This document shows, in pieces, positions 34,536-44,604 of a stretch of 64,000 bases of DNA. The position numbers and the translations under genes were made by a program. The first letter of the stretch is position 1. Each line of letters opens with the position of its first letter. The DNA comes from Flavobacteriaceae bacterium (GTDB lineage: Bacteria > Bacteroidota > Bacteroidia > Flavobacteriales > Flavobacteriaceae): assembly GCA_017852075.1 (NCBI GenBank), contig JAFMLQ010000005.1:1-64000 (forward strand), read 5' to 3'. The notes beneath the pieces were generated by a model that saw only the letters and a program-made list of their open reading frames with translations, was not told the DNA's origin and did not search any database.

Positions 34536-37250
34536 TCAATACCACTTTTCCTCAAAAGGAAGCTCTGGATCGAAAATTTCTTTAAGTAACTCGAAAAGTT
34601 CATTTTCGAAAGCACTCAATGCCTCATTTCCTATTTGTAGGAGGTGCTTTTTTCTTGTGTTTTCCTTTTGATGAATCGCTAGAAAATCATTTTTAAAGGT
34701 TTTCAAAGGGATTACCCCGGCAATTCTATCTTCATCGTTGAAATCAGTTTTTAAAAGGTAGGCGTACAATAAAACTTGAAATAATGCATTTTTTTTGGGT
34801 AGGGTACGAAGCTCCTCCCAATCATAAAAAGCTAGATCTGTACTCATTATACTACCCGTTTTGTAATCTACAAATCTCAACGTTCCATTGTATCGGTCTA
34901 TACGATCTACAGTTCCTTTAAAATTGATGTTTCGTCCTATCGTTTTAATATTAATGGACTTACTAAACTCTTTTTCTAGAGCAATAATTTGAATTTGATT
35001 GCCTTGCTGAACTTGTTCTTTTTCAGAAATTAAAAACTGCTTAATTACAGCCTCTATTATTTGATAAACCAATCGATTTTTACCAGTTTTCAGCCCTTTT
35101 CCCTTGGCAAGTCCAAAGACATTTGCTAGGGTGTTTGGAAGTATTTCCAGCATCTTGTCATAATGTAGCTCTTTCATAGTCTGCGAGAGATACGGTTGGT
35201 AAAGTTGCTCCAATACTTCATGCATTATTGTTCCCTTTTCCCTAGGACTGAGAAATTCATTTATATCTATTGGGGGTTGGATTTTTAGCATTCGTTGCTC
35301 ATAAAAGGCATAAGGATCTCGGATATATTGGGTAAGTGAAGAGGGTGAAAAGCCCTCTTGTCCTATCTGTTCCAGGTGTGACAAAATAGAATTGGTCTTT
35401 ACTATTTTTCTTTGTTTGTTGTTTAATTTTGGAATGGGTAGTGCTACCTGATTAAATTTGAGCTTATGGGTGGGGAGTTTAAAATATTCAAGCTGGATCA
35501 AAAAACGGCTGCGTTCTCCAGAAAAAAGTCCTTCCGCAGAAGCATTATAGAGTAAAAATACTTTTTTTGCGCGTTGTAATAATCGGAAAAAATGGTAGGC
35601 ATAAAGATGATCTTGTTCTACAAATGTATTCATCCCAAACTTCTTTCTTACATCAAATGGAATCCAAGAAAAAGAGGATTTTCCTAAAGGTAAAATTCCT
35701 TCATTAACATTGGTGATAACCACATTGTCAAAATCCAAAAGACGGGTTTCTAAAAGCCCCATAATTTGAACTCCATGAAAAGGATCTCCAGTAAAGTCAA
35801 AAGTTTCCTCACCTGCAAGAGACTCAAAAATCATTTTAACATCCCTTAGAGAATTCATAAAATGAAATTCTATTTGTCGCTCAACAAGGGACTCAAAAAG
35901 TTCTAAAAGACGGTCACACACTTGAACTTGAAAAGATTCATCTTTTATTTTGAGGTGCTTGTTTTTTAAAGTTTGAGCGATTTTTAAAAGTCGTTGAATA
36001 AAATTATCAACGTTATCAAACTCGGCAAAGACTTGGGATTCAAGATCTCCCATTGCACACAAAGCTTCAGGACTTATGAATTCCTGCATGTTGTTGCGAA
36101 TCCATTTATCAATTCGAGGTCGGGTATCCTCGAAAAGTAATTTACTTGCTGCATTTGTTGAAAATTCATACAATTCATTAAATGGAAATCCGGACGTGCC
36201 AAGATTGTCATGTAAGTCAAAATAGCGTTTAAAAAACCCGAAAAGAGCGGTGTCCTTCAGCTGATAGCCCATAGTAATGTTCCAAGGCATTTCTTTCTCT
36301 GGCAATACAGAAAGAGCAGGAAGTAACAGATTTTCATCTCCTAAAACTACTACGGTTGAATCTTGGGGGTTTTCATCATTCAATTCCCTTGCTATCTGAA
36401 CTGCTGCTTTCGCTTGAATACCATTTTTTGCTGTACTTATTATTTCAATTTCTTTAGATTCAGAAAAGTGTTTTGGAAACTGAGGTTTGGCTCGTCTTTT
36501 TAAAACATTCCAATTTTTTTGATAGGTTCTTATAAAATGACCAGCACTGTGATTAGCATCTTCATAAAAAATGTGATCCAAATCCCAAATAATTTCTGCT
36601 TTACCTTCTGCCATAAGTTCTTGTACGATGGCTTCTTCTGCTTTTGTCAATGCATTAAATCCTACAAAAAAATGTTTTGGAAGATCTTGTTCCATATAAA
36701 AAGTCAGATTCTGAACTGCTTCTCTCAAACACAAACCAGCATAACCGCCTCCCATTTGCACCAACTTTTTGTATAGCGTTCTGTAATAAATAAAATACTG
36801 GTTCTGAATTTTATAATGCTGTTTGCTAAGCGCTCCTTTCTGCTGAACTCCCCAAGCTTCCAACTTACTAAGTTCCTTCATAAACCCAAAAAGTTCTTTA
36901 GGGTTGACAAGCTGTGCGTCAATTTCGTTAAACTCATCTAGCAAAGAGGCTCCCCATCCGAAAAACTGATGGAAGGACTCTAACTCATTTGTTGGGGTTT
37001 GTTCTTTGTATACCTCGTAAAATACATGTAACAGGTCTACTTTGGATAAACGTTGGACACCTGAGAGTGATTCAATAAATTGTGAAACACTATAAATTTC
37101 TGGAGCAACCAAAGGTGTCTTGATAGCTCTTTTAAAGGCTTCTTTTAAAAAATTTATTGCCCGATTACTAGGAACAATAATCTTGACCTGATCTATCTCA
37201 CCTTGGGAGGCAATTATTTTTTTAGCAACATCATCCAAAAAAGTTTGCAT
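34536..37250 (-). CDS. AddB-like PD-(D/E)XK nuclease protein
   Basis: Protein of 904 residues. The N-terminal part resembles an inactivated UvrD-like helicase without a clear Walker A motif (VPSNRAINFLKEAFKRA). The C-terminal third holds the nuclease fold: SLTQYIRDPYAFYEQRMLKI, EKGTIMHEVLEQLY, FKGTVDRIDRYNG and RFVDYKTGS, giving the D...D-x-K triad. It should act with the AddA-like helicase-nuclease at 38768 in double-strand break processing. An OmpA gene separates the two. Confidence 0.85.
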   Translation of the reverse strand: MQTFLDDVAKKIIASQGEIDQVKIIVPSNRAINFLKEAFKRAIKTPLVAPEIYSVSQFIESLSGVQRLSKVDLLHVFYEVYKEQTPTNELESFHQFFGWGASLLDEFNEIDAQLVNPKELFGFMKELSKLEAWGVQQKGALSKQHYKIQNQYFIYYRTLYKKLVQMGGGYAGLCLREAVQNLTFYMEQDLPKHFFVGFNALTKAEEAIVQELMAEGKAEIIWDLDHIFYEDANHSAGHFIRTYQKNWNVLKRRAKPQFPKHFSESKEIEIISTAKNGIQAKAAVQIARELNDENPQDSTVVVLGDENLLLPALSVLPEKEMPWNITMGYQLKDTALFGFFKRYFDLHDNLGTSGFPFNELYEFSTNAASKLLFEDTRPRIDKWIRNNMQEFISPEALCAMGDLESQVFAEFDNVDNFIQRLLKIAQTLKNKHLKIKDESFQVQVCDRLLELFESLVERQIEFHFMNSLRDVKMIFESLAGEETFDFTGDPFHGVQIMGLLETRLLDFDNVVITNVNEGILPLGKSSFSWIPFDVRKKFGMNTFVEQDHLYAYHFFRLLQRAKKVFLLYNASAEGLFSGERSRFLIQLEYFKLPTHKLKFNQVALPIPKLNNKQRKIVKTNSILSHLEQIGQEGFSPSSLTQYIRDPYAFYEQRMLKIQPPIDINEFLSPREKGTIMHEVLEQLYQPYLSQTMKELHYDKMLEILPNTLANVFGLAKGKGLKTGKNRLVYQIIEAVIKQFLISEKEQVQQGNQIQIIALEKEFSKSINIKTIGRNINFKGTVDRIDRYNGTLRFVDYKTGSIMSTDLAFYDWEELRTLPKKNALFQVLLYAYLLKTDFNDEDRIAGVIPLKTFKNDFLAIHQKENTRKKHLLQIGNEALSAFENELFELLKEIFDPELPFEEKWY

Positions 37251-37316
37251 CCCTAAATTTATTAAATCAGGTCAAGCTAAAGTGATTTATTTTGGTTTAA
37301 ATCATTGTTCCTTATT

Positions 37317-38699
37317 TTATTTCTGAATATTAAATTCCACTCTACGATTTTTACGTCTTCCAGCGGCCGTTTCATTTGTATCGGCGGGACGGGTTTCTCC
37401 GTAACCTTTCGCAGAAATTCGGGAAGGCGAAATCCCTTTACCAATCAAATACTGCATTACTGCATTTGCTCTTCTTTCAGACAGAGTTTGATTGAAAGAA
37501 ACTCGACCTGAAGAATCTGTATGACCTTCTACTACAACACTATAATTTGAATAGAACTGTAATGTACTGTAGACTTCATCTAAAATATTACGACTATTCT
37601 CATCCAATTCTGAGCTGTTGGTCATAAAATGGATAATTTGTCCGATCTCCTGAAGTCGCTCAATGATTTCTTGAGTAATCTCAGGACATCCGTTATTTTC
37701 TATCGTTCCAGCCTCTTCAGGGCATTGATCATCTAAATCTTTTACTCTATCTCCATCGGTATCGGGACAACCATTGAAAGCTTGAATCCCAGGAGTGTCA
37801 GGGCAATCATCTTCATTATCTTGGACACCATCGTCATCCGTATCAGGACATCCGTTGAAAGCTTCGATTCCAGGAGTGTCAGGGCATTTGTCTTCTTTAT
37901 CTTGGATGCCATCTCCATCGGTATCGGGACAACCATTGAATTTGATAGTACCTGGAACCTGAGGACAAGCATCTTGACTGTCTTGAATACCATCCCCATC
38001 ACTATCTGGACACCCCTCAAAAAGAGCAATTCCTGGCACATCAGGACAACTATCCTCTCGGTCTGGAATACCATCTCCATCTCGGTCTTTTATTCCTCCA
38101 AAAAGGAAGGCGAGACCCATGAGATGTTGGAAATGTTTAACCCCGTAAGTTTCTCCTGTATTTTTATATAAGGTTTCAAAAGTAAGGGCTGTTTTTTTAT
38201 TTTTACCTAGCCAGAGTTCTATTCCAGCGCCCAAATTAAAATACCCAGCACCTTGTGAATCAAATATAGAATAGCCTCCTCCCAATTCAAGGAAAGGCAT
38301 TAGGGTCTCTCCTTTAAATAAGGTGTTCAAGTTATAGGATACAATCCCGTCTATATTGTAATAATTATCCGATGCAGGGGTGTCTCCATATTTTTTAATG
38401 GAATTAACACTAAATCGGGTTCCAAATGAAAATCCAGCTCCTATATAATTTTTAACACCTATATAAGAGGGATAAGGCGAAATATTCCAATGTTCAAGAT
38501 TGATAAATTCCTCAAAAAGGGCGCCAGAACCAGCAGCTCCTGTAGGAAATGTATCTACAGCGTTTATTCCAAAAAAGAATTGCCATGGATTATTTTCATT
38601 CTGAGCTTGGATGGAAGTGTGTGATGCTAAAAAAACAGTTATTGTAGCAACTAAAATCTCATTTCTAAATAGAGATAAAAAATTCGATAAGGAAAACAT
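37317..38699 (-). CDS. OmpA-family protein with thrombospondin type 3 repeats
   Basis: Protein of 460 residues with a signal peptide ending near TSIQAQNE. An N-terminal eight-strand-like barrel spans about 35-205. Calcium-binding thrombospondin type 3 repeats (DRDGDGIPDREDSCPDVPG and related, about 207-340) follow. The C-terminal OmpA peptidoglycan-binding domain has VVVEGHTDSSGRVSFNQTLSERRA. It anchors the outer membrane to the wall. It lies between two DNA-recombination genes without obvious functional link. Confidence 0.93.
   Translation of the reverse strand: MFSLSNFLSLFRNEILVATITVFLASHTSIQAQNENNPWQFFFGINAVDTFPTGAAGSGALFEEFINLEHWNISPYPSYIGVKNYIGAGFSFGTRFSVNSIKKYGDTPASDNYYNIDGIVSYNLNTLFKGETLMPFLELGGGYSIFDSQGAGYFNLGAGIELWLGKNKKTALTFETLYKNTGETYGVKHFQHLMGLAFLFGGIKDRDGDGIPDREDSCPDVPGIALFEGCPDSDGDGIQDSQDACPQVPGTIKFNGCPDTDGDGIQDKEDKCPDTPGIEAFNGCPDTDDDGVQDNEDDCPDTPGIQAFNGCPDTDGDRVKDLDDQCPEEAGTIENNGCPEITQEIIERLQEIGQIIHFMTNSSELDENSRNILDEVYSTLQFYSNYSVVVEGHTDSSGRVSFNQTLSERRANAVMQYLIGKGISPSRISAKGYGETRPADTNETAAGRRKNRRVEFNIQK
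37735..38090. repeat. Degenerate tandem repeats coding TSP3 units
   Basis: About five units of 69-75 bases. Some are near identical at the DNA level, for example the shared stretch GATTCCAGGAGTGTCAGGGC at about 37860-37890 and 37785-37805. They encode the calcium-binding D-x-D-G-D repeats. Confidence 0.8.
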
Positions 38700-38767
38700 G
38701 AAAGTAAGGATTTGGTTTATAAAGACTTTGGGTTTAGACTTAACTGTATAAATATAAGGAAATTATA

Positions 38768-41700
38768 TTATATGAAATCAACTTTAATAACCTGTGTTTT
38801 TGGATAGAGATAAACCAAATAATTTTCTACCCTCTTGAAACCTAGTTCTTTAATTACTTGAGAGTAGGTTGTAAGTTGTATCTCATCTGCTTTTTTAGGA
38901 ACTCCTGTTTTGTAATCTAAAATGGTGACTTTTCCAGAACTTGAAAAATTCATTCGGTCGGGCCTTAGAGTTGGGCCATTTGGAACAAGCAAGTCTTGTT
39001 CGCAAAGAATTCGATCTCCTTCTTCAAATAAAGACGCTATATCAGGGTGACGTACCACTTCCCACACCTTCTCTTCTACCTTATTTTTTGAATCCTCAGG
39101 GAGCGCTTTAAGCTCCAATGATTCTTTTATTACCTCTGAAATTCGGTCTGCAGTACTTACTTTTGCTAACAAATCGTGTATCAACACACCAAATGCTCGA
39201 GAATCTTCCGAAGCTTTTGTTGAAGGTAAGTTCGCTACGATTCGTCTTTTCCACGCCCTACTAAGGGGTAATGCAACGGCTCTATGTTCTTGTGTAGGTT
39301 GTATATCGGAAATATCTTCTTTCTTTTTTGATTGAAATTCGCCTATTTCAAAGGGTATTTCTTCATCTAATTTTTTGCCCTGTGTTTCCACAAAAGATTT
39401 AAATAAATGAGCATAAGTTGTATTGCCAGAATCCGCTGTTTGAGTGACAATATATAAAACTTCAACCGCTCGGGTGAGTGCAACGTATAGTACATTGAAT
39501 GCATCTAACTGCTGCTCCAAACGATGTTTGCTATAAAGTTGTTCAGCTTGTAAACCACAATGTTGCAGCTCTTTTGAAAAATTAAACCAACCCCATTGAA
39601 TGCTTTTTAAAGGTTCTTCAGTAAATGGAAACCAAACTTTTTCTGTGATACCTGGGTTTAGTGAGGTGTCCATGAAGGGTAAAATAACGGCAGCAAATTC
39701 TAATCCCTTTGCTTGATGTATTGTCATCACTTGAATTGCCTCTAGCGCATTCGGTAGGCTAATTTTCAATTGCTCCCCTTGTCGGTTCCAATGATTCAAA
39801 TACATTCCTATAGTTGTTGATTGGGTTTTTGAGAATTCAAACACATCTTCTATCAGGGAATGGATATACGCGTCATTGTTATCGATTGAAGGCAAGCTAA
39901 CAAGTACGTATTCAACCGCTTCCGCTACAGGAAGTGAAATCATGCGTTTTAAGTCAAAATCAAATTGAAATCTCTTTCCCAAATAACTTAAAAAAACAGG
40001 CGATTTTTCATGCAAAAATTGTTTCGCAAATTCGTGATATTCTTCTGTAGGATGGTTTTCTGCCTGCCAGAGAATATCTAGAATTGTTTTGTGGTATTCA
40101 GATGCATTGGGATGAATGGATAGTTGTAAAAAAGCTATGAGTAATTGAACTTTTTCTGATTGTGATACCAAAAGTGACTCTGAGGAAACTAATGTGTACC
40201 CCTCCTGGATCAGAGCGGTTCCAATGGCAGCAGCTTGTTCTTTTTTGCGCACCAAAATCGCGATTTCACCTGGATGATACCCTTTACTTAAAAGGGTATT
40301 TACTGCAGTAACTGTTTTGGCGACATAAAGGGTGTTGGTCTCTTCTTTTGTACTTCCTTTGGAAATCGCTTCAATACGAACATAGCCCCCTTCTTTTTCA
40401 GGCTGCTGTTGACTTGCTTCTCCATAGTTTTTTTGATATTCAGGCCTCTCAAAATGCTTAGAATGCATCAAAAAAAAGGCATTGTTAAATTCTACAATTG
40501 CTTTTCTCGATCTAAAATTACGCTCTAAAGAGAAGCATCTTGGCTCAATTTGGAATGGATTTTGGGTTTGGTTGATCATCGCAATAAATTGCTCCATATT
40601 CCCTCCTCTCCATCCATAAATGGCTTGCTTAGGATCTCCCACCAAAAGCAAGGATCCACTTGAATCTTTTTGTGATTCGCTTTCCAGTGCATTCCCGATT
40701 AATGGAATCAAATTGGACCATTGTAAGGTGGAAGTGTCTTGAAATTCATCTATAAAATAATGCTGATAGCGTACTCCTATTCGTTCATATATAAAAGGTG
40801 CAGGTTCTTCTTGGACCAGATCACTTATTTTTCTGTTGAATTCTCCTAGAAGTCGAACTTCCTTGTCGTTCTGGATTTCATTTAAGCGTTGTTCCATTAA
40901 CTGGAGTAACATTCTTGGTGTCCAGGAGCTTAAGGTTCGCTGAATGATCAGGTAACGACCCACCTCACTTTTTACCTCATAAAAATAGGATCGCAATTTG
41001 GATTGAATTTCATCAATCATTGCTTTTTTTGAGATATCCAAAGTCTTGTTATACAGGGGTTTTTCACCATTCAAAGCAGCTTCAAGTTGATTGTCGTAGA
41101 GTTTTGAAAATCCCTCTTTTACAACATTATCAAAATGTTTATGAACTTGTTTTAATTTAAAATCATCTGCTTTTAATCCTTTTTGATCTAAAAAAGTGAG
41201 TGCTGCTGTGGCATTTTGGATGGCATTTTTTTTGGCTTCTTCCAAAGCCGTTTCCAATTGGCGCTTATCGGCTTGTAAACTTTCTAAGGTTTTGTCTTTT
41301 ATGTCTGCAATCGGTTCGCGATCATTCTCATTGAGCAATAATGGAATAAAATCAAACAAATCTTTTTGAACGTCCCAATCTTTTTCTGACTTCACTTTAT
41401 TTAAGCTAAAGGCCAATAATAAGTCAGAAAGTGATTTCTCTTTGCCTACTTGTGCGATAATGGAATGTACTGTTTCTTCAAATAAATAGGTCGGGTCTAA
41501 CACAACCTCAAATCCATAAGGCAACTCAAAATCTCGAGCAAAAGTACGTACCAACCTGTGTGTAAACGTATCTAAGGTAATCACATCAAAACTCCCATAC
41601 TCCAAAAGAATCTTTCGAAGCATCTGAGCGGATCTAACTGCGAGTTCCTTCTCCGAAATTGATAAGCCTTCACAGAGACTTTTAGCCATGTGAATTTCTT

Positions 41701-41911
41701 TTGAGGGAGGATGAGAGAGCGAAAAAAGGGTTTCCAAAATTCGTGCTTTCATCTCATGCACGGCTTTATTGGTGAAAGTCAACGCAAGCATGTTCCTAAA
41801 AGCATGTGTGGTTTCTTGGCGCAATAAAATTTTGAGGTATTCCAAAACTAGCGTATGGGTCTTACCAGACCCCGCAGAAGCATTGATGATATGAAAATTG
41901 GTAGTGCTCAA
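38768..41911 (-). CDS. AddA-like helicase-nuclease (UvrD family)
   Basis: Protein of 1047 residues. The Walker A motif is ASAGSGKTHTL, followed by ALTFTNKAVHEMKARI, FIDEFQDTS (motif II), VGDPKQAIYGWRGG, ERNFRSRKAIVEFN, MTIHQAKGLEFAAV and YVALTRAVEVLY. The C-terminus has a PD-(D/E)XK nuclease core TILDYKTGVPKKADEIQLTTY. This is the catalytic helicase-nuclease of an AddAB-type complex that resects double-strand breaks for RecA. Its partner is the AddB-like protein at 34536. Confidence 0.9.
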   Translation of the reverse strand: MSTTNFHIINASAGSGKTHTLVLEYLKILLRQETTHAFRNMLALTFTNKAVHEMKARILETLFSLSHPPSKEIHMAKSLCEGLSISEKELAVRSAQMLRKILLEYGSFDVITLDTFTHRLVRTFARDFELPYGFEVVLDPTYLFEETVHSIIAQVGKEKSLSDLLLAFSLNKVKSEKDWDVQKDLFDFIPLLLNENDREPIADIKDKTLESLQADKRQLETALEEAKKNAIQNATAALTFLDQKGLKADDFKLKQVHKHFDNVVKEGFSKLYDNQLEAALNGEKPLYNKTLDISKKAMIDEIQSKLRSYFYEVKSEVGRYLIIQRTLSSWTPRMLLQLMEQRLNEIQNDKEVRLLGEFNRKISDLVQEEPAPFIYERIGVRYQHYFIDEFQDTSTLQWSNLIPLIGNALESESQKDSSGSLLLVGDPKQAIYGWRGGNMEQFIAMINQTQNPFQIEPRCFSLERNFRSRKAIVEFNNAFFLMHSKHFERPEYQKNYGEASQQQPEKEGGYVRIEAISKGSTKEETNTLYVAKTVTAVNTLLSKGYHPGEIAILVRKKEQAAAIGTALIQEGYTLVSSESLLVSQSEKVQLLIAFLQLSIHPNASEYHKTILDILWQAENHPTEEYHEFAKQFLHEKSPVFLSYLGKRFQFDFDLKRMISLPVAEAVEYVLVSLPSIDNNDAYIHSLIEDVFEFSKTQSTTIGMYLNHWNRQGEQLKISLPNALEAIQVMTIHQAKGLEFAAVILPFMDTSLNPGITEKVWFPFTEEPLKSIQWGWFNFSKELQHCGLQAEQLYSKHRLEQQLDAFNVLYVALTRAVEVLYIVTQTADSGNTTYAHLFKSFVETQGKKLDEEIPFEIGEFQSKKKEDISDIQPTQEHRAVALPLSRAWKRRIVANLPSTKASEDSRAFGVLIHDLLAKVSTADRISEVIKESLELKALPEDSKNKVEEKVWEVVRHPDIASLFEEGDRILCEQDLLVPNGPTLRPDRMNFSSSGKVTILDYKTGVPKKADEIQLTTYSQVIKELGFKRVENYLVYLYPKTQVIKVDFI

Positions 41912-41978
41912 AATGTTAAAAAAGCGATTTAAATGTAAGGCTTTTGTAAACTTAGGCTTTCATTGACAAAAGAAATTT

Positions 41979-41986
41979 TAATTTTG
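41979..41986 (+). promoter_or_regulatory. -7 element of superoxide dismutase gene
   Basis: TAATTTTG matches TAnnTTTG, 22 bases before the ATG at 42008. It argues against the longer in-frame start at 41963, which would fall upstream of the transcript. Confidence 0.55.
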
Positions 41987-42007
41987 CATAAACTTAAAAT
42001 TTTAATT

Positions 42008-42616
42008 ATGGCTTTTGAACTACCTTCCTTATCCTATGCCTACGATGCATTGGAACCAAATATTGATGCGCGTACGATGGAAATCCATCACAGCAAGCAC
42101 CATAACGGATACACTACCAATCTGAACAATGCAATTGCAGACACTCCTCTAGCAGACCAGTCTATTGAAGAAATTCTGAATGGTCTAGATTTAGAAAATA
42201 AAGCTGTGCGAAATAATGGAGGGGGCTTTTACAACCATCGTTTATTTTGGGAGGTAATGTCGCCCAATGGTGGAGGGACTCCCAAAGGAGCCCTAGCAGA
42301 GGCTATTGATAGTGCTTTTGGATCATTTGAGGAGTTTAAAACTGCTTTTTCAAAGGCTGCAGCTACTCAATTTGGTTCAGGATGGGCATGGCTTTGTGTA
42401 CAGAAAGGTGGCTCCGTTGAAGTCTGTGCTACTGCCAATCAAGACAATCCGTTAATGCCTGGGATAGGATGTGGCGGAACACCTATTTTAGGAATTGATG
42501 TTTGGGAACACGCCTACTATTTGAACTACCAAAATCGTCGTCCTGACTATATCAATGCCTTTTTTAACGTAATTGATTGGAATAAAGTAAGTGATCTATA
42601 CACTGCTGGAGCCTAA
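42008..42616 (+). CDS. Superoxide dismutase (Fe/Mn)
   Basis: Protein of 202 residues with the Fe/Mn family pattern. The metal ligand histidines are in [13 protein letters not shown] and [15 protein letters not shown], and the terminal signature is [15 protein letters not shown]. It removes superoxide in the cytoplasm. Metal preference cannot be settled from sequence by eye. The start at 42008 follows the -7 element and gives the standard [18 protein letters not shown]-terminus. A strong bidirectional terminator follows. Confidence 0.95.
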   Translation: MAFELPSLSYAYDALEPNIDARTMEIHHSKHHNGYTTNLNNAIADTPLADQSIEEILNGLDLENKAVRNNGGGFYNHRLFWEVMSPNGGGTPKGALAEAIDSAFGSFEEFKTAFSKAAATQFGSGWAWLCVQKGGSVEVCATANQDNPLMPGIGCGGTPILGIDVWEHAYYLNYQNRRPDYINAFFNVIDWNKVSDLYTAGA

Positions 42617-42630
42617 TTTTAGAACTCAAT

Positions 42631-42664
42631 AAAAGGCTATTCTTTAATTTAGGAATAGCCTTTT
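42631..42664. terminator. Bidirectional terminator
   Basis: AAAA-GGCTATTC, 10-base loop, GAATAGCC-TTTT. The perfect 8-bp stem with an A/T run on each side serves the superoxide dismutase gene on the plus strand and the amidotransferase gene on the minus strand. Confidence 0.9.
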
Positions 42665-42692
42665 ATTGTCTTAATACCTTAGTAACTCTAGT

Positions 42693-44591
42693 TTAGTACG
42701 CTCTTTTATTATTCTTTTCCACAAAGTTGATAAACGCTTTGTTGACTACACGGCAACCCCCAGGTGTAGGATAGTCACCTGTAAAATACCAATCCCCTAG
42801 GTTTTTTGGACAGGCCTTGTGAAGTCCTTCAACCGTTTGAAAAATAACCTCAACCTCTGCCTTAATACTATCAGATTTTAGTATTTCAGATATTTTATTG
42901 GAAATTTCTATGGCACTAAAAGGATCGTAAAGGGCTCGAACATAATTTGGAGGTACCTCAATTCCATCTTCGATACTTTTAAGACAATTTTGATAAATCT
43001 CTTGGATTATTTTTTCTTTGCTGCCTTGGTCTTCGTGAAGTGCTAGAGCAGCACGGAAGGCAATAAATTCTTCCAGCTTTGCCATATCGATACCGTAGCA
43101 ATCTGGATAGCGTATTTGCGGGGCACTAGAAACCACTATAATTTTTTTAGGACCCAAACGATCTAACATTCGCAATATACTTTTTTGTAACGTTGTGCCC
43201 CGGACAATACTGTCATCAATAATCACCAGATTATCAGAATTACGCACTACACCATAAGTAATATCATATACATGTGCTACAAGATCATCCCTATCACTGT
43301 CATCTGTAATGAAGGTGCGCAATTTTGCATCTTTTATTGCAATTTTTTCAATCCGTGGTTTGAGATTGAGCATTTTTGTAATGGCTTTCAAGTCTGGATT
43401 TTTGACTTTGGTCAATTGCTCCGTTAATAATGTTCTTACATGATCTTGAACAGCTCCAACCATTCCATAAAAACTAGTCTCTGCTGTATTGGGTATAAAA
43501 GAGAAAACCGTGTTTTCTAAATCCCCATCTATCGATTTGTGTACCAATGGGAAAAGTGCCTTTCCCAAATCTTTACGTTCTTGATAGATTTCAGAATCTC
43601 CTCCTCTAGAAAAATAAATTCGTTCAAAAGAACAGGCTTTTTTAGTTTGGGGTTCTAGAATTTTTTTGATGCGGGTTTCGCCTCCTTTTTTAGTAATCAG
43701 GGCATGTCCAGGTTCGAGTTCCTCAATTTTTTCGTAAGCAATATTAAAAACTGTTTGTATGGCAGGTCGTTCGGAAGCCACTACCACAATTTCATCATCA
43801 GAATAATAATATACAGGTCGAATTCCAACAGGATCTCTCAACACAAAAGAGTCTCCATGACCTAAGAGCCCCGCCATAGCGTAGCCCCCATCCCAGTTCT
43901 TGGAAGCCTTCCTCAAAATTTTGGAAAGTTTCAAACGTTCTGCAATCAAAGGGGACGCTTCTGCCTTACTGTATCCTTCTTGACGTAAATTTTTATAAAT
44001 TTTTGCAACGGCAGAGTCTAAAAAATGTCCGATTTTTTCCATCACAGTAACCGTGTCTGCGCGCTCTTTAGGATGCTGTCCAAGATCTACTAAATTGTCA
44101 AAAAGCTGGTTGACATTGGTCAAATTAAAATTTCCCGCAACGATCAGGTTACGATGCATCCAATTGTTTTGTCTAAGAAAGGGGTGAACACTCTCTATGC
44201 TATTTTTCCCAAATGTACCATACCGCACATGGCCCAACATCAGTTCTCCAACATAAGGAACTTGTTGTTTTAATTCTTCAGGATGGGAAAGTAAATCTGG
44301 TGATAGTTCCAATTGCTTTTGGATCCTATCATTTATGGTCTTGAAAATCTTTTGAATGGGTTGTGCTTCTGCAGAACGCACCCGACTTATGTAACGTTGT
44401 CCCGGAGCTACATTGTATTTTATACTGGCAAAACCTGCACCATCTTGACCGCGATTGTGCTGTTTTTCCATTAACAAATACATCTTGTTGATTCCATAGA
44501 GTGCGCTTCCATATTTTTCCTTGAAAAAGGATAAGGGCTTTTTTAATTGTAAAAGGGCAATTCCACACTCGTGCTTTATCGCGTCACTCAT
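42693..44591 (-). CDS. Amidophosphoribosyltransferase-type class II amidotransferase
   Basis: Protein of 632 residues, longer than classical PurF (~480-505). A short propeptide (MSDAIKHE) precedes the probable nucleophile Cys9 in HECGIALL, which would be exposed by cleavage as in other PurF enzymes. Glutaminase motifs NRGQDGAG and LGHVRYGTFG are present. The phosphoribosyltransferase half carries the PRPP loop VIIDDSIVRGTT. It should form phosphoribosylamine from PRPP and glutamine, or act as a Bacteroidota-specific paralogue of PurF; the second view is favoured by length. The PfkB kinase lies immediately upstream. Confidence 0.82.
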   Translation of the reverse strand: MSDAIKHECGIALLQLKKPLSFFKEKYGSALYGINKMYLLMEKQHNRGQDGAGFASIKYNVAPGQRYISRVRSAEAQPIQKIFKTINDRIQKQLELSPDLLSHPEELKQQVPYVGELMLGHVRYGTFGKNSIESVHPFLRQNNWMHRNLIVAGNFNLTNVNQLFDNLVDLGQHPKERADTVTVMEKIGHFLDSAVAKIYKNLRQEGYSKAEASPLIAERLKLSKILRKASKNWDGGYAMAGLLGHGDSFVLRDPVGIRPVYYYSDDEIVVVASERPAIQTVFNIAYEKIEELEPGHALITKKGGETRIKKILEPQTKKACSFERIYFSRGGDSEIYQERKDLGKALFPLVHKSIDGDLENTVFSFIPNTAETSFYGMVGAVQDHVRTLLTEQLTKVKNPDLKAITKMLNLKPRIEKIAIKDAKLRTFITDDSDRDDLVAHVYDITYGVVRNSDNLVIIDDSIVRGTTLQKSILRMLDRLGPKKIIVVSSAPQIRYPDCYGIDMAKLEEFIAFRAALALHEDQGSKEKIIQEIYQNCLKSIEDGIEVPPNYVRALYDPFSAIEISNKISEILKSDSIKAEVEVIFQTVEGLHKACPKNLGDWYFTGDYPTPGGCRVVNKAFINFVEKNNKRAY

Positions 44592-44604
44592 TTAAATAGA
44601 TGTA

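Noticed and set aside
37735-38090. CRISPR-like repeats
   Set aside because: The regularly spaced repeats are coding thrombospondin units without unique spacers; no cas genes are present. No CRISPR array is seen elsewhere.
37782-38171. Plus-strand frame opposite the OmpA repeats
   Set aside because: It mirrors the thrombospondin repeat DNA and has no independent start context.
41963-42007. Longer N-terminus for superoxide dismutase starting at TTG 41963
   Set aside because: The extension overlaps the -7 element TAATTTTG, and the shorter form has the standard family start.
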